Source: VXYL01 sp965116345 (GTDB lineage Bacteria > Pseudomonadota > Gammaproteobacteria > Pseudomonadales > Azotimanducaceae). Taken from it: DNA of 64,000 nt. A program made the position numbers and the translations under genes. The notes under the pieces were generated by a model that saw only the letters and a program-made list of their open reading frames with translations, ran no database searches and had not been told where the DNA came from. The DNA is taken from NCBI GenBank assembly GCA_965116345.1, contig OZ220680.1, positions 1,674,001 to 1,738,000 of the forward strand, read 5' to 3'. Positions within the stretch are counted from its first letter, which is position 1. The number at the start of each line of letters is the position of its first letter. Positions 41,911 through 50,837 of the stretch are shown here, piece by piece.

Positions 41911-42939
41911 TTGGCCCGTCTCACGTACCGGGACGCCGGTGTCGACATCGATGCGGGCAACGAACTCGTCCGGCGAATCGCGCCCGCCGTCGAGCGCACC
42001 CGCCGCCCGGAACTCATCACCGGACTCGGAGGATTCGCTGCCCTGTCCGCCCTTCCGGAACGCTACAACGACCCCGTTCTAGTGACCGGCACCGACGGTG
42101 TCGGCACGAAGCTCCGCCTCGCCATCGACCACGTCCGGCACGACGACGTCGGCCAGGACCTCGTCGCCATGTGCGCCAACGACGTGCTGGTCGCCGGTGC
42201 CGAGCCGCTGTTGTTCCTCGACTACTACGCCACCGGGACGCTCGACGTGGACGTGGCCGAGCGGGTGATTGCCGGCATCGCCAAGGGCTGCGAGCTCGCC
42301 GGCTGCGCCTTGGCCGGCGGTGAGACCGCCGAGATGCCGGGGTTCTACCCGAGGGGGGACTACGATCTCGCGGGCTTCTGCGTCGGTGTCGTGGAGCGCG
42401 AGGCGATCATCACCGGGGACGGCATCGAGGCCGGCGACGTGTTGATCGGCATCAAGTCCAGCGGCCCCCACGCCAACGGCTACTCGCTGATTCGGCGCAT
42501 ACTCGAGGACCAAGGCGGCGAGATTGCCGATGAACTGCTCGACACCCTGCTCGCCCCGACCCGCATCTATGTTCCGAGCGTGTTGCCGATGCTCCCTCAG
42601 GCCAAGGGGCTGTGCCACATCACCGGCGGCGGTTTCGTCGACAACCTGCCGCGCATGTTTGGGGAGGGGCTCGCCGCTGCGATCGACCTCGACGCCTGGG
42701 CCCGGCCCGCGGTGTTCGACTTTCTGCAGCAGGCCGGCAACATCGAGGAGCAGGAGATGCTGCGCACGTTCAACCTCGGCATAGGCTTCGTGCTGTGCGT
42801 CGCGGAAGGAGACGTCGCGCACGTCCGCGCGGGTCTGCGGTCGGGCGAGTCGCTCGTCATCGGTCGCATCGTGCCCGAAGGAACGGTACCGGCCAGCGGT
42901 CAACTCGTGGTGTCCGCGGCCGGAGCAACTCTCGGCTAG
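41911..42939 (+). CDS. purM: Phosphoribosylformylglycinamidine cyclo-ligase
   Basis: A 342-residue AIR synthetase, step five of purine synthesis. Motifs include TGTDGVGTKLRLAI, GGETAEMPGFY and GVVEREAIITGDGI, and HITGGGFVDNLPRM. TTG at 41911 is a rare start, supported by AGGAGG eight bases upstream. purN, often next, is not in the window; instead the TAG stop (42937-42939) is part of an H1-type palindrome that probably ends the transcript. Confidence 0.96.
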   Translation: MARLTYRDAGVDIDAGNELVRRIAPAVERTRRPELITGLGGFAALSALPERYNDPVLVTGTDGVGTKLRLAIDHVRHDDVGQDLVAMCANDVLVAGAEPLLFLDYYATGTLDVDVAERVIAGIAKGCELAGCALAGGETAEMPGFYPRGDYDLAGFCVGVVEREAIITGDGIEAGDVLIGIKSSGPHANGYSLIRRILEDQGGEIADELLDTLLAPTRIYVPSVLPMLPQAKGLCHITGGGFVDNLPRMFGEGLAAAIDLDAWARPAVFDFLQQAGNIEEQEMLRTFNLGIGFVLCVAEGDVAHVRAGLRSGESLVIGRIVPEGTVPASGQLVVSAAGATLG

Positions 42940-42966
42940 GGAAGGTCTGATTCAGACCTTCCCTAA
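42936..42966. terminator. H1-type palindrome at the end of purM
   Basis: CTAGGGAAGGTCTGATTCAG followed by the complementary arm to 42966. It matches the first hairpin of the five-hairpin element except for AA to TC in the loop, which extends the stem. It overlaps the purM stop codon and is followed by a second hairpin, GCGCGACC (42973) with GGTCGCGC. There is no U-run; purM and dcd converge here, so a bidirectional terminator role is likely. Confidence 0.72.
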
Positions 42967-42992
42967 GAGATTGCGCGACCGTCAGGTCGCGC

Positions 42993-43553
42993 TCAAGTCC
43001 GGGGCAAGGTGACGCCCCGTTGCCCCTGGTACTTGCCGCCGCGATCCTTGTAGGTGACCTCGCAGGGCTCGTCGCTCTGGAAGAACAACAACTGGGCAAC
43101 GCCCTCGTTGGCGTAGATCTTCGCCGGCAGGTTGGTGGTGTTGGAGAACTCCAGGGTGACGTGGCCTTCCCACTCGGGCTCCAGGGGCGTGACGTTGACG
43201 ATGATGCCGCAGCGCGCGTAGGTGGACTTGCCTACGCACAGGGTCAGCACGTCGCGGGGGATGCGGAAGTACTCGACCGTGCTCGCCAGCGCGAAGGCGT
43301 TGGGCGGGACGATGCAGCTGTCGCCCTGGACGTCGACGAAACTCCGTTCGTCGAACGCCTTCGGGTCGACCGTGGCCGAGAAGATGTTGGTGAACACCTT
43401 GAACGCCGGGGCGCAACGCACGTCGTAGCCGTAGCTCGAGGTGCCGTAGGAGATCACCCGGCGATCGTCGATCACGCGCACCTGCTCGGCTTCGAAGGGT
43501 TCGATCATGCCTGCGCCGGCCATCTCGCGGATCCAGCGGTCCGACTTGATCAT
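42993..43553 (-). CDS. dcd: dCTP deaminase
   Basis: A 186-residue trimeric dCTP deaminase that makes dUTP. SYGTSSYGYDVR, VGKSTYARCG and PLEPEWEGHVTLEFSN carry the known catalytic Ser, Arg and Glu. The end PRT is normal. ATG at 43553 overlaps the mrp TGA by four bases. The dcd-mrp pair is common in Gammaproteobacteria. Confidence 0.96.
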   Translation of the reverse strand: MIKSDRWIREMAGAGMIEPFEAEQVRVIDDRRVISYGTSSYGYDVRCAPAFKVFTNIFSATVDPKAFDERSFVDVQGDSCIVPPNAFALASTVEYFRIPRDVLTLCVGKSTYARCGIIVNVTPLEPEWEGHVTLEFSNTTNLPAKIYANEGVAQLLFFQSDEPCEVTYKDRGGKYQGQRGVTLPRT

Positions 43554-44587
43554 GCGTCGTCCATGCTGATCGAAGGCGGCGACTGCGCACTGCCCGCCAA
43601 CTGCCACAGCCGGCCCGCCACGCGGCGCGCGCAGTCCACGTACAACCCGGCAACCCGGCCTTCGGGGTCGGCTGCCACCGTCGGCGTTCCCGCGTCGGTG
43701 GACTCCCGGATCCCCGGGTCGAGGGGGAACTCGCCGAGAAGCTCGACGCCGTATTCCTCCGCTACCCGGGCACCCCCGCCCTGGCCGAACAGGTGATGGA
43801 CGTCGCCGCAGCCGGCGCACTCGAACCAGCTCATGTTCTCGATGATGCCGAGGATCGGAATATCGACCTTCTGGAACATCTCGATGCCTTTGCGGGCGTC
43901 GAGCAGGGCGATATCCTGGGGAGTCGTGACAATGACCACGCCACTCACAGCGGCCTGCTGGGACAGGGTCAACTGGATGTCGCCCGTTCCCGGTGGCATG
44001 TCCACGACCAGGTAGTCGAGGCCACCCCACCCGGTCTGCTCCAGCATCTGCCGCAACGCGCCGGATGCCATGGGACCACGCCACACCATGGGGGTGCGCT
44101 CCTCGACCAGCATGCTCATGGACATGGCCTCCACGCCGTGGGCGCGGATGGGCACGAAGGTCCGCTGGTCGCGTACCTCCGGGCGCCGACCCTCGGCGAT
44201 GCCGAGCATCATGCCTTGGCTCGGGCCGTAGATGTCAGCGTCGAGGATGCCGGTCTTGGCGCCCGCGCGGTCGAGCGCGAGCGCGAGATTCGCCGCCGTG
44301 GTGGACTTGCCCACGCCGCCCTTGCCCGAGGCGACCGCGATCAGATGGCCGGCCCCCGGTGTACCTTTTGTCGGCGGCAAGGAGAAGCTGAGGTCGAGCA
44401 CCACCTCATCGCCCAGAGCCGCCGCCAACGCTTGGGCGTAAGTCTCGTGCAAGCCATCCACGGGATACCCGAGAACGGCGTCCACATGCCAGCGGTCATC
44501 GAGGCGCGCGGCCCGACGTACAGCCCCGAGTTCGCCCCACGGGACGCCAAGTACCGGGTCCGCAAACGTGTCGAAGGGGTTCGCCAT
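43550..44587 (-). CDS. apbC: Mrp/ApbC Fe-S cluster carrier P-loop ATPase
   Basis: A 345-residue Mrp-type protein, thought to deliver Fe-S clusters. The deviant Walker A GKGGVGKST lies in the centre-left, with DIYGPSQGMMLG, VDMPPGTGDIQLT and the CxxC of CAGCGDVHH for cluster binding. ATG at 44587 has GAGG upstream. metG, its usual divergent neighbour in E. coli, is 19 kb away at 63577. Confidence 0.95.
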   Translation of the reverse strand: MANPFDTFADPVLGVPWGELGAVRRAARLDDRWHVDAVLGYPVDGLHETYAQALAAALGDEVVLDLSFSLPPTKGTPGAGHLIAVASGKGGVGKSTTAANLALALDRAGAKTGILDADIYGPSQGMMLGIAEGRRPEVRDQRTFVPIRAHGVEAMSMSMLVEERTPMVWRGPMASGALRQMLEQTGWGGLDYLVVDMPPGTGDIQLTLSQQAAVSGVVIVTTPQDIALLDARKGIEMFQKVDIPILGIIENMSWFECAGCGDVHHLFGQGGGARVAEEYGVELLGEFPLDPGIRESTDAGTPTVAADPEGRVAGLYVDCARRVAGRLWQLAGSAQSPPSISMDDA

Positions 44588-44757
44588 GGGGTCCTCGCAG
44601 ATCGCGCGACGATTATAGCCCGCGGTGAGTTGGGTATCCCGCTCTTGCCGGTCGGGCCGGTCGGCGACCTCATTGCGACAGCCGACAGGCATCGCGATAC
44701 TTGTCCAACCCTCGTTTGTCGAGGTCAAGATCACGAACGGGAACCCGGCGTGTTGGC

Positions 44758-45429
44758 ATGTTGATTAGCGACGACTTCGTCTTTCTCCACTTCCCCAAGG
44801 CCGCTGGCAAGTCGCTGACCAAATACATGATCAGTGCCTGGTCCGATCCGATCCACGGATACGTCTCCAAGAACCAGGCGAGCGAGCTTGTCGATGTCAT
44901 GCGTCCCGGCGTGGCCCTGGAGGTGACGGGAGGCCACGAGACCATGAGGAAGGCTGCGACCGTCCTGCGTGCCCAAGGTCGAAGCATCCACGACATGCGG
45001 GCGGTGTTCGTCTGTATCCGCCACCCGTACGACATCGCCGTCTCGACGTACTTCTACATGCGCGAGACGTATCCCTTCAACCTCGAAAACCGCAGATTCC
45101 GTGCCGCCGCCGAGAAGACCTTCGAAGAATTCTGGTTGGCCGACGTCGACAACATGCCGCAACGGTGGCTGACGCTTAACGGCGAGGTGTTGCCGAACCG
45201 TCGAATCATCCGTTTCGAGCATCTTCGCGATGATCTCGACGCTTTGTCGAAAGAGTTCAATTTCCGCGACGCCGAATTGCCACACTTGAACCCCTCCAGA
45301 AGGCAACACTATTCCGCGTACATGACGTCCCGCGTGGAAGCCGCCATCTCCGAAAAATTCCGGTACCTATTCGACGCCGGTCACTATAACCGGGAGGTCC
45401 GGGAGGCCCGGGAGACTCTCGGCGGCTGA
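44758..45429 (+). CDS. Small sulfotransferase-family protein
   Basis: A 223-residue protein of the sulfotransfer_2 type. The 5'-phosphosulfate loop is HFPKAAGKSLTKYM and the 3'-phosphate motif is CIRHPYDIAVSTYFYM. The C-terminus is short and no coiled coil is present. It is the third sulfotransferase-like gene in the window and the first gene of the mrp-metG insertion. ATG at 44758 is the most likely start. It is convergent with the transporter gene that follows. Confidence 0.8.
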   Translation: MLISDDFVFLHFPKAAGKSLTKYMISAWSDPIHGYVSKNQASELVDVMRPGVALEVTGGHETMRKAATVLRAQGRSIHDMRAVFVCIRHPYDIAVSTYFYMRETYPFNLENRRFRAAAEKTFEEFWLADVDNMPQRWLTLNGEVLPNRRIIRFEHLRDDLDALSKEFNFRDAELPHLNPSRRQHYSAYMTSRVEAAISEKFRYLFDAGHYNREVREARETLGG

Positions 45430-45446
45430 ACGGACATTGACGTGCG

Positions 45447-46085
45447 TCAGGCAGCTCCGTGAGAGCGCCCCAGAACCGGCCCTGGTAGCTCCCGCGCCGC
45501 GCTGCGCAGGACCCGGATCGCCGAACGAAGGAAGATGACCAGCAGCAAGAGGGCGACGATGATGTCGGGCCAGGCGGATTGGAACACCGCGACCGCTACC
45601 GCGGCGCCGATGACGCCGAATCCCTCGATGACGTCGTTGCGCGAGCATTCCCAGGACGAGGACATGTTGACGTCGCCGTCGCGGTAGGGACTCAGCAGTA
45701 GCAGACAGGCGCCGTTCGCGGCCAGGTTGATGACCGCGGCGATGGACATCGTGCTCGCCACCGGCGCCTCGAGTTCCGTGAGCCGCCAGCCGATCTGCGC
45801 GGCGACGACCAGCGCCGCGCCGAGTATCAAGAGTCCCTTCACCAACGCGACCCTGGCCTTGGCATGGGCCGAGGCGCCGACGACCGCCATGCTCAAGGCG
45901 TAGGTGAGGGCGTCGCCGAAGTTGTCCAACGCGCCGGACAGTAGCGCCGATGAGCCGCTCAGCACCGACGCCGCGACCATCCCCCCGAACGTCGCGAGAT
46001 TGATACCGAACACCCACGCCAACACGCGGCGCTGGCGCGAGGCCAGATTGGCCAGGTCGACCGTGTTGCTACAGCAGTCCGACAT
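45447..46085 (-). CDS. CDF-family cation transporter
   Basis: A 212-residue cation-diffusion-facilitator-like protein with about five or six membrane segments (AWVFGINLATFGGMVAASVL, VKGLLILGAALVVAAQIGW, IIVALLLLVIFLRSAI). Metal-site segments are GALDNFGDALTY and SRNDVIEG, the D/N-x-x-D and N/D-x-x-x patterns of CDF helices II and V. It lacks the usual C-terminal cytoplasmic domain. It starts MSDCCSNTVDL; the two Cys may bind metal. Confidence 0.82.
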   Translation of the reverse strand: MSDCCSNTVDLANLASRQRRVLAWVFGINLATFGGMVAASVLSGSSALLSGALDNFGDALTYALSMAVVGASAHAKARVALVKGLLILGAALVVAAQIGWRLTELEAPVASTMSIAAVINLAANGACLLLLSPYRDGDVNMSSSWECSRNDVIEGFGVIGAAVAVAVFQSAWPDIIVALLLLVIFLRSAIRVLRSAARELPGPVLGRSHGAA

Positions 46086-46512
46086 CGGTTAGCCGATTGT
46101 ACAGCGCGTCAGCCGCCCCGAGCCGAACAATCAAAGACGAGCTGTTCAAACCGTTCGGCGGCGTGGAGCTTGGGATCGATTTGGTGAATCCGTGGGCGAC
46201 CAACGAATGAGCCGAACTACCGGGCAAGAAGGCGCTGCTATCGTGTCGCCTTGCTGTGTCCTACTACGTCTTTGTTTATCAAAAGGTTACGGAATGAGTA
46301 GTTATGGGCTTGCCGAGCACTTCGGCGGTCGGCCAACGGATGTCCAAGTGTCCTTGGGTGCAGCGGCGCACGGTAGTTTCCCGGTCATGTGAGACATCGG
46401 CGCTTGACCCGGAACGACTCGAACCCGTGCTAGTGCGAGACCTGCGGCGCGTGTGTCCCGAACTCCTTCTCGGACTCCTCGTCCGAACTCCTGGTCCCGA
46501 ATTCCTCGTTGA
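46086..46512. other. Intergenic gap, with a possible att-like 22-mer
   Basis: No convincing gene is seen here. At 46273-46294 the sequence TGTTTATCAAAAGGTTACGG plus AA matches 59852-59873 (TGTTTATCAGAAGGTTAAGG plus AA) at 20 of 22 bases. The second site lies just upstream of the full-length integrase gene. This may mark the left edge of an integrated unit, but the match alone is weak evidence. Confidence 0.35.
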
Positions 46513-48060
46513 TCAACGTCTTTCGGGCAGGAATGCCAACTGCCCGTCGAGGTTCTCCAGGCCCCTCAATGGAAAGTCGCCCACCGCACACTGGTCGCGT
46601 TCGTCGAAGTCGACCCGGAACTGTGGTTGGCTGTCCATCTCGATCACGGCAAGGTCGAATACGTCGATCACCGTCCGATAGAGCCCGCGACGCCGCAGGT
46701 CGGCAACGCACGCGTAGTAGTCCTCGAGGTTGTTCCCGGCCCTGCCACTACACGACAGCGTCGATCCTATTTGACGATAGAGCATGAGTTGCTCGCCGCG
46801 AAAGCTATAGCTGGTTACACCGCCGACATCCGCCACCGTGGCCTCCTCGTCCAATACGCTCTCGAGGCGTGCCAACTGAGCGGTCTTATCCACTTGGGGG
46901 AACCGGAAAACGGTGTCTCCCGTCGTGGCATTGAGCAGCACGAAATCCCAGGCTTTCAATCCGAGCCAGCGACCGTCGTCCGACGGAATCATCGTCCCTC
47001 CGTAGCCCGCCAGTTCGATATCGAGCGACCATTCGTCGGTGGCTCCGGGCTCGTCGCCGTAGCCAAACCGTCGCCGCACGATGCGCCAAGGTTCCGGCGT
47101 TCCGGTGGCTGCGGACTTCGTGGGCGGGTAGGCAAAGTACCCCTCCTCGCTTGAGACGATTTGCGCCAGTGCATTGTCGACCACCGCGATGTCGGCGATC
47201 GCTTCCGCGATGGTGGTAGACGTGCGTCCCACCCGGATCGTTCGAACGTCCTCGCCGGCAACCGAATAGAAACGATAGAGACCGCGACCGTAGTCGCCTC
47301 CTTTCTTGAACGCGATCTCCCTTGCGCCATTCGCATAGCCAACCGAATATCCGCGATCATATGCGTTGTTCGTCGAGTAGGCGGTACCTAGGTCGATATG
47401 CGTCTCAATGCCATCATCCAGATTCCTGACGACCAGCCGTGATGCGTCGCCCGCCAACGGTTCGTGTACGTAGAACGACGAGCCGTCGGACGCGATCCCG
47501 AAGTCCCACGCCTTCTCCGTCTCGTAGAGTATCCGTCCGTCTTGGAAGATTCTCACTGGCTCGATCGTATCGGGTTCCCGGAATACGCGGGAGCCGAGCC
47601 GCAGGTCTCCGACGCCCGCCACCACGGATCCGTCGACCCGCTTGCCTAGTTGGAGATGGTGCGGCACGAACGGCAAGGAAGCGTCGTACACTAAGCCGTT
47701 TCCACCCAGCACAGCAAGGCGAGTGCCGGAATCCTCCGGCACGACGACCAGTGCCGTATCTCGCGCCGCGTCCCTCCCAGCGAGCATGCGGCATTTTGGA
47801 TTTCCAATTGCGTCTCCCGGCTTCAACCCGATGTCGTCGGATACGTCCCGGGCCATCGACGGAAGTGGGACACTAGGGGACTCGCCGTTCTCGCCAATCG
47901 ATCCCTGTCGCTCGACGGGATTCCCTCGTGACACCGGTGGGGAGAACGGACTTGACTCGTCGCGCTGTAGCCGCCACACAGCCACAGTTGACACGGCGAG
48001 AATCAACGCCGACAGAGCAATGGCCGTGCTTCTGAGTGAGCCTGACCGAAGAACCGGCAT
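46513..48060 (-). CDS. Membrane-anchored protein, unknown function, after an M23 fragment
   Basis: A 515-residue protein with one N-terminal membrane or signal segment (TAIALSALILAVSTVAVWRL) and a large exported domain of mostly beta strands, with several Cys (PKCRML, LSCSGRAGN, YYACVADL). I do not recognise a family; a beta-propeller is possible from repeats of GxRxxxxxxDGRxL type, but is not shown. Its ATG overlaps the TGA of the M23 peptidase remnant (TGATG), so it was the second gene of an operon whose first gene is now truncated. Confidence 0.72.
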   Translation of the reverse strand: MPVLRSGSLRSTAIALSALILAVSTVAVWRLQRDESSPFSPPVSRGNPVERQGSIGENGESPSVPLPSMARDVSDDIGLKPGDAIGNPKCRMLAGRDAARDTALVVVPEDSGTRLAVLGGNGLVYDASLPFVPHHLQLGKRVDGSVVAGVGDLRLGSRVFREPDTIEPVRIFQDGRILYETEKAWDFGIASDGSSFYVHEPLAGDASRLVVRNLDDGIETHIDLGTAYSTNNAYDRGYSVGYANGAREIAFKKGGDYGRGLYRFYSVAGEDVRTIRVGRTSTTIAEAIADIAVVDNALAQIVSSEEGYFAYPPTKSAATGTPEPWRIVRRRFGYGDEPGATDEWSLDIELAGYGGTMIPSDDGRWLGLKAWDFVLLNATTGDTVFRFPQVDKTAQLARLESVLDEEATVADVGGVTSYSFRGEQLMLYRQIGSTLSCSGRAGNNLEDYYACVADLRRRGLYRTVIDVFDLAVIEMDSQPQFRVDFDERDQCAVGDFPLRGLENLDGQLAFLPERR

Positions 48061-48352
48061 CAGCAGTTGCCATGTTCGATTGCGGGATCTGCCGGCTCGC
48101 GTCGGTTGCGATCCCTGTGGAGGTCGTAGTGCAAATGAGCGCCAGTGATTGTCGATCCAGTGGCGTTGGACGTGCCAATCAGATCGCCCGCACTGACCTC
48201 GTAGCCAGGTTCCACAACCACGGTCAGTAGATGAAGGTAGCGGCCCTGGGAGCCGTCGTCGTAGTTGATTTTGACGAAGTTGCCTCGCGTCGTCGTCCTA
48301 TCTCCTTCTGGTAGACCCGACTTGGTCTCAACGACAATACCGCTTTTCGCCG
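48060..48352 (-). pseudogene. M23 peptidase, C-terminal remnant cut by the island
   Basis: The frame encodes the end of a LytM/M23-type peptidoglycan peptidase: GNFVKINYDDGSQGRYLHLL, EPGYEVSAGDLIGTSNATGS and GAHLHYDLH with the HxH zinc motif. The N-terminal part, including the first zinc ligands (HxxxD), is missing: upstream of about 48352 the sequence switches to the island repeat. The open frame continues into the repeat for a few codons but is not peptidase there. It is likely non-functional and probably lost its promoter. Confidence 0.75.
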
Positions 48353-48926
48353 CTGGGCGACGAGGGTTTGAAGGTCCATGTCGGTCTCCTGTCAGGTTGT
48401 TGCCGACGCGCGAGTGCGTCGGTGCCTGGACAGGCGGCACGCGCGCGCAGGCCGGTCACCTCGCGCCAGCGAGGTCGGAGCATGCGGAGAACCCGCAAGG
48501 GTTGACCGGGCGAGCACGCGTGACACGCTGGTGCACAAGACGGACGACCGAACGTGTCGATCACAGCGGCAGAGGCGACACACGGGGACGCTGCCGAGCA
48601 GTGACGACGGCATCGCGCGTGGCGGTTGCGATTGCTGGGCGAAGCGGCCTGCCGCTCGGATATGGCGCGGTAACGCGGCCAACCGGCGTGTCGGTCTACT
48701 GCGGAGCTGTCAGCGCGGCCTCTCCGCCCGGAGGGCGGAAGCGCGAGGGACCGTCACCCGCATGGGCCGAGACCGCGCCAGCGGGCTCGGGTCGCCGAAG
48801 GCGACTAGGGCCCGGTCCCGTCAGGGACGCGCCCTCCCCGCGATCCGGCATCGACGGCATGGTCCACCCAGGTCCGGCATTCCGGGTGGACCACCGGACC
48901 GGGAATCCACGTTCCGGGTTTCCGCG

Positions 48927-49514
48927 ATAGGCCGCTTCGACGCGGTCGGTGTTGACGTGGGCCAAGGCGATCTCGCACACCTCGCGCGGCGCGTCCGTAC
49001 ACTCGGCCGCCCAGTCCCGGAACCTCGAGCGGGACCCGTGCGGCACGGCGCCGATCTTCAGATCCCGCGCCAGCCCGGCCAGCGTCGTCTGGTGCAGCAC
49101 CAGCCCCCTGCGCGACGGGAACACGATGCCGCGGGGCTCCGTTAGCTCGCGGGCGTCGTCGAGGACTTCGAGGGCGCGGTCCGCCAGCGGTACGCGGTGC
49201 TCGCGGCCCGCCTTCATGCGCTCGCCGGGGATCGTCCAGACCGCGCCATCGCAATCGATCTCGTCCTAAAGCGCGCCGCGGACCTCGCCGGAGCGGGCGG
49301 CGGTCAGCACGAGGAACTCGAAGGCGAGCCGGATTCCGACGTGCGCGGCGGCGCGGCGGATGCGCCTCAGGGCCGGTCTCACCTCGGCGTGCGGCAGCGC
49401 CCGCTGGTGTTTCTGGACCGCGCCGTTCTTCGGCAGCGCCGCGCCCAGTGCCTCCCCTGCGGGGTTGTCCGGCCGGTGTCCCTGAGCGACGGCCCATTTC
49501 ATCACGGCGCCGAA
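48927..49514 (-). pseudogene. Tyrosine integrase fragment
   Basis: The fragment encodes the central part of the integrase at 58603-59772 (GAVMKWAVAQGHRPDNPAGE ... PHGSRSRFRDWAAECTDAPR ... LAHVNTDRVEAAYR). It has no N-terminal domain, ends abruptly after AAYR, and a Trp codon (TGG in the full copy) is TAG at about 49266-49268, within RGALWDEID. The catalytic HGFR motif reads HGSR. It is clearly inactive. Confidence 0.85.
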
Positions 49515-49580
49515 AGTTAAGAGAACTTCGGGAAACCTCCCGAAACGCCCGATAACCCCAGATGCGCTGACCACTGGTCC
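49514..49580. other. Att-like duplication, left
   Basis: This 67-bp segment matches 59861-59928, including CCCAGATGCGCTGACCACTG, which in the right copy encodes the C-terminus (DQWSAHLGF) of the oxygenase fusion gene. Here only a remnant of that reading (DQWSAHLG) is left, with no gene upstream. It may be an attachment-site duplicate made when an element integrated at the 3' end of that gene. Confidence 0.5.
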
Positions 49581-50170
49581 GAGGCAACATGCCTCCAACA
49601 AACTGATTTAACAATGTTTTCGTCGTTTTGTCCATAGCAGTTACTGCTGTCCATACTGCTTCGGACATGAGACTTTGAGGGTCGTTTTGGCTCCGCTTGA
49701 CGGCTTGACGCTTGACCGCTCGACCCGTGTCGGACTCTAAGACACAGGAGACCTCGGTCGCGCGCTCGGCACCGGTCAGCGGCTGACGTGACATATACAG
49801 CCATCACGCGATTAGTGACCACCACTCCAGCCGTCAGCGATCATGACCCGAAAGGGCCGAGCTCGCTTGCAGGCTCGGGTCGGCGAAGCAGACTAGAGCG
49901 CGGCCGAAGGTGCGCGGAACAGCAGGAATGGCGGGAAAAGGGCATGCGGGCCAAGTGATGAAAGACCAAGGCGGATTGTGGTCGCCTTGGGTCGTCTCAG
50001 GAGCAGTCGTCTCAGGAGCAGCTTGTCGGTAAGGCTTCCGCCGCATATGCTTGACAGTGGTTCAGCTTCCGGTTGGCAGCAAAGTGGCCTTAGTACAGCA
50101 TCCGTCACCGACCCATTGGGTCGTTCACCTAGCATCGGCTTCGAAGAGCGAAGTAACGGTGGAGGTGAAG
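49581..50170. other. Gap with a 15-bp tandem repeat, no gene seen
   Basis: No convincing coding region is seen over about 590 bp. A perfect 15-bp duplication GTCGTCTCAGGAGCA lies at 49991-50005 and 50006-50020, about 150 bp upstream of the antitoxin gene, and could be an operator or a slippage product. The GGAGG ribosome-binding site at the right edge belongs to the antitoxin gene. Confidence 0.5.
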
Positions 50171-50401
50171 ATGAGCAAGGCGACAGCGAGTGCGTTGGCT
50201 CACGCGGAGCACTCCCGTCTCTCGGCGCTCAATCCGGGGAGCGAGAACTTGCCGGACGATGTCGGATCGGCGGTCCTGGGAATACTGGGCTCGGTCGCGG
50301 CGATTCACCGGGTCAAGGAGCGGACTGCAGATCTGGACCAGCGGCGAGTCATGGACGACATCGACGCAGAGGTGGACGCCGTACGTGCGGGTCGTCCTTG
50401 A
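50171..50401 (+). CDS. Probable antitoxin of a PIN toxin-antitoxin pair
   Basis: A 76-residue acidic and helical protein (MSKATASALAHAEHSRLSAL ... RRVMDDIDAEVDAVRAGRP). I recognise no family, but it has the size, charge and position of an antitoxin. ATG at 50171 has the strong site GGAGGTGAAG directly upstream. Its stop overlaps the PIN-domain gene by 17 bases, so translation is coupled. A longer frame reaching 50051 is less likely because the ribosome-binding site fits the inner start. Confidence 0.62.
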   Translation: MSKATASALAHAEHSRLSALNPGSENLPDDVGSAVLGILGSVAAIHRVKERTADLDQRRVMDDIDAEVDAVRAGRP

Positions 50402-50825
50402 CACGAACATTCTTGTCAGCGCACTGATCACCAAGGGAACGCCGCCGGATCTACTCTATCGGGCGTGGCTCCGAGACGAACTCGAGCTGGTCACTTCGGT
50501 CGCGCAGATTGAAGAGATCCGGAACGTCCTCGCTCGACCGCGCATGCGAAGGTACGTCGACGCGACGGACGCCGCGGAATTGGTCGCGGCAATCTACCAG
50601 CGCGCGACCGTGCTCGGCGACGTGCCGGTCACGAGGCGGTCTCCCGACCCCAAGGACGACCCCATTCTGGCGGTGGCAGTCGCCGGCGACGTGGAACTCG
50701 TGGTTTCTGGCGACAAGAACGACATGTTGGCGCTGGACGACGTTGAGGGCATCCCAATCCGCTCCGCGCGAGAGGCGGTGGAAATGGGAATCGGCCTGAT
50801 TCCCGAGGGGAAGGACGATGTGTAG
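50385..50825 (+). CDS. PIN-domain toxin (VapC/PIN_3-like ribonuclease)
   Basis: A 146-residue PIN domain: VVLDTNILVSALITKGTPPD (first Asp), EEIRNVLARPRM (Glu), PDPKDDPILAVAVAGD and VVSGDKNDML (Asp residues). This matches the putative-toxin PIN family, which acts as ribonucleases that slow translation. GTG at 50385 begins the domain. The companion antitoxin is immediately upstream. It lies next to the restriction-modification genes in the island, a usual setting for such maintenance modules. Confidence 0.85.
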   Translation: MRVVLDTNILVSALITKGTPPDLLYRAWLRDELELVTSVAQIEEIRNVLARPRMRRYVDATDAAELVAAIYQRATVLGDVPVTRRSPDPKDDPILAVAVAGDVELVVSGDKNDMLALDDVEGIPIRSAREAVEMGIGLIPEGKDDV

Positions 50826-50837
50826 CAGGTTAGCGGC

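Larger units (their letters stand above)
48353..49580. repeat. Island direct repeat, left copy (decayed)
   Basis: This stretch matches 57897-59928 in order and orientation: the first nine codons of the Cys-rich gene, its leader, a conserved non-coding part of about 550 bp, an integrase fragment and an att-like tail. Relative to the right copy it lacks about 200 bp at the integrase 3' end and about 600 bp from the integrase 5' end to the att-like region. Identity by eye is around 90% in the non-coding part. It implies duplication by tandem integration or recombination. Confidence 0.8.

Noticed and set aside
44085..44587. Extending dcd upstream to 44084
   Set aside because: That frame lies within mrp; dcd has its family start MIKSDRWIREM at 43553 in an ATGA junction.
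46380..46470. A tRNA T-loop-like string (GGTTCGAGTCG on the minus strand)
   Set aside because: The flanking bases do not pair into a T stem, acceptor stem or anticodon arm.
49991..50020. Tandem repeats as a CRISPR array
   Set aside because: Only two directly adjacent 15-bp units without spacers; no cas gene in the window.
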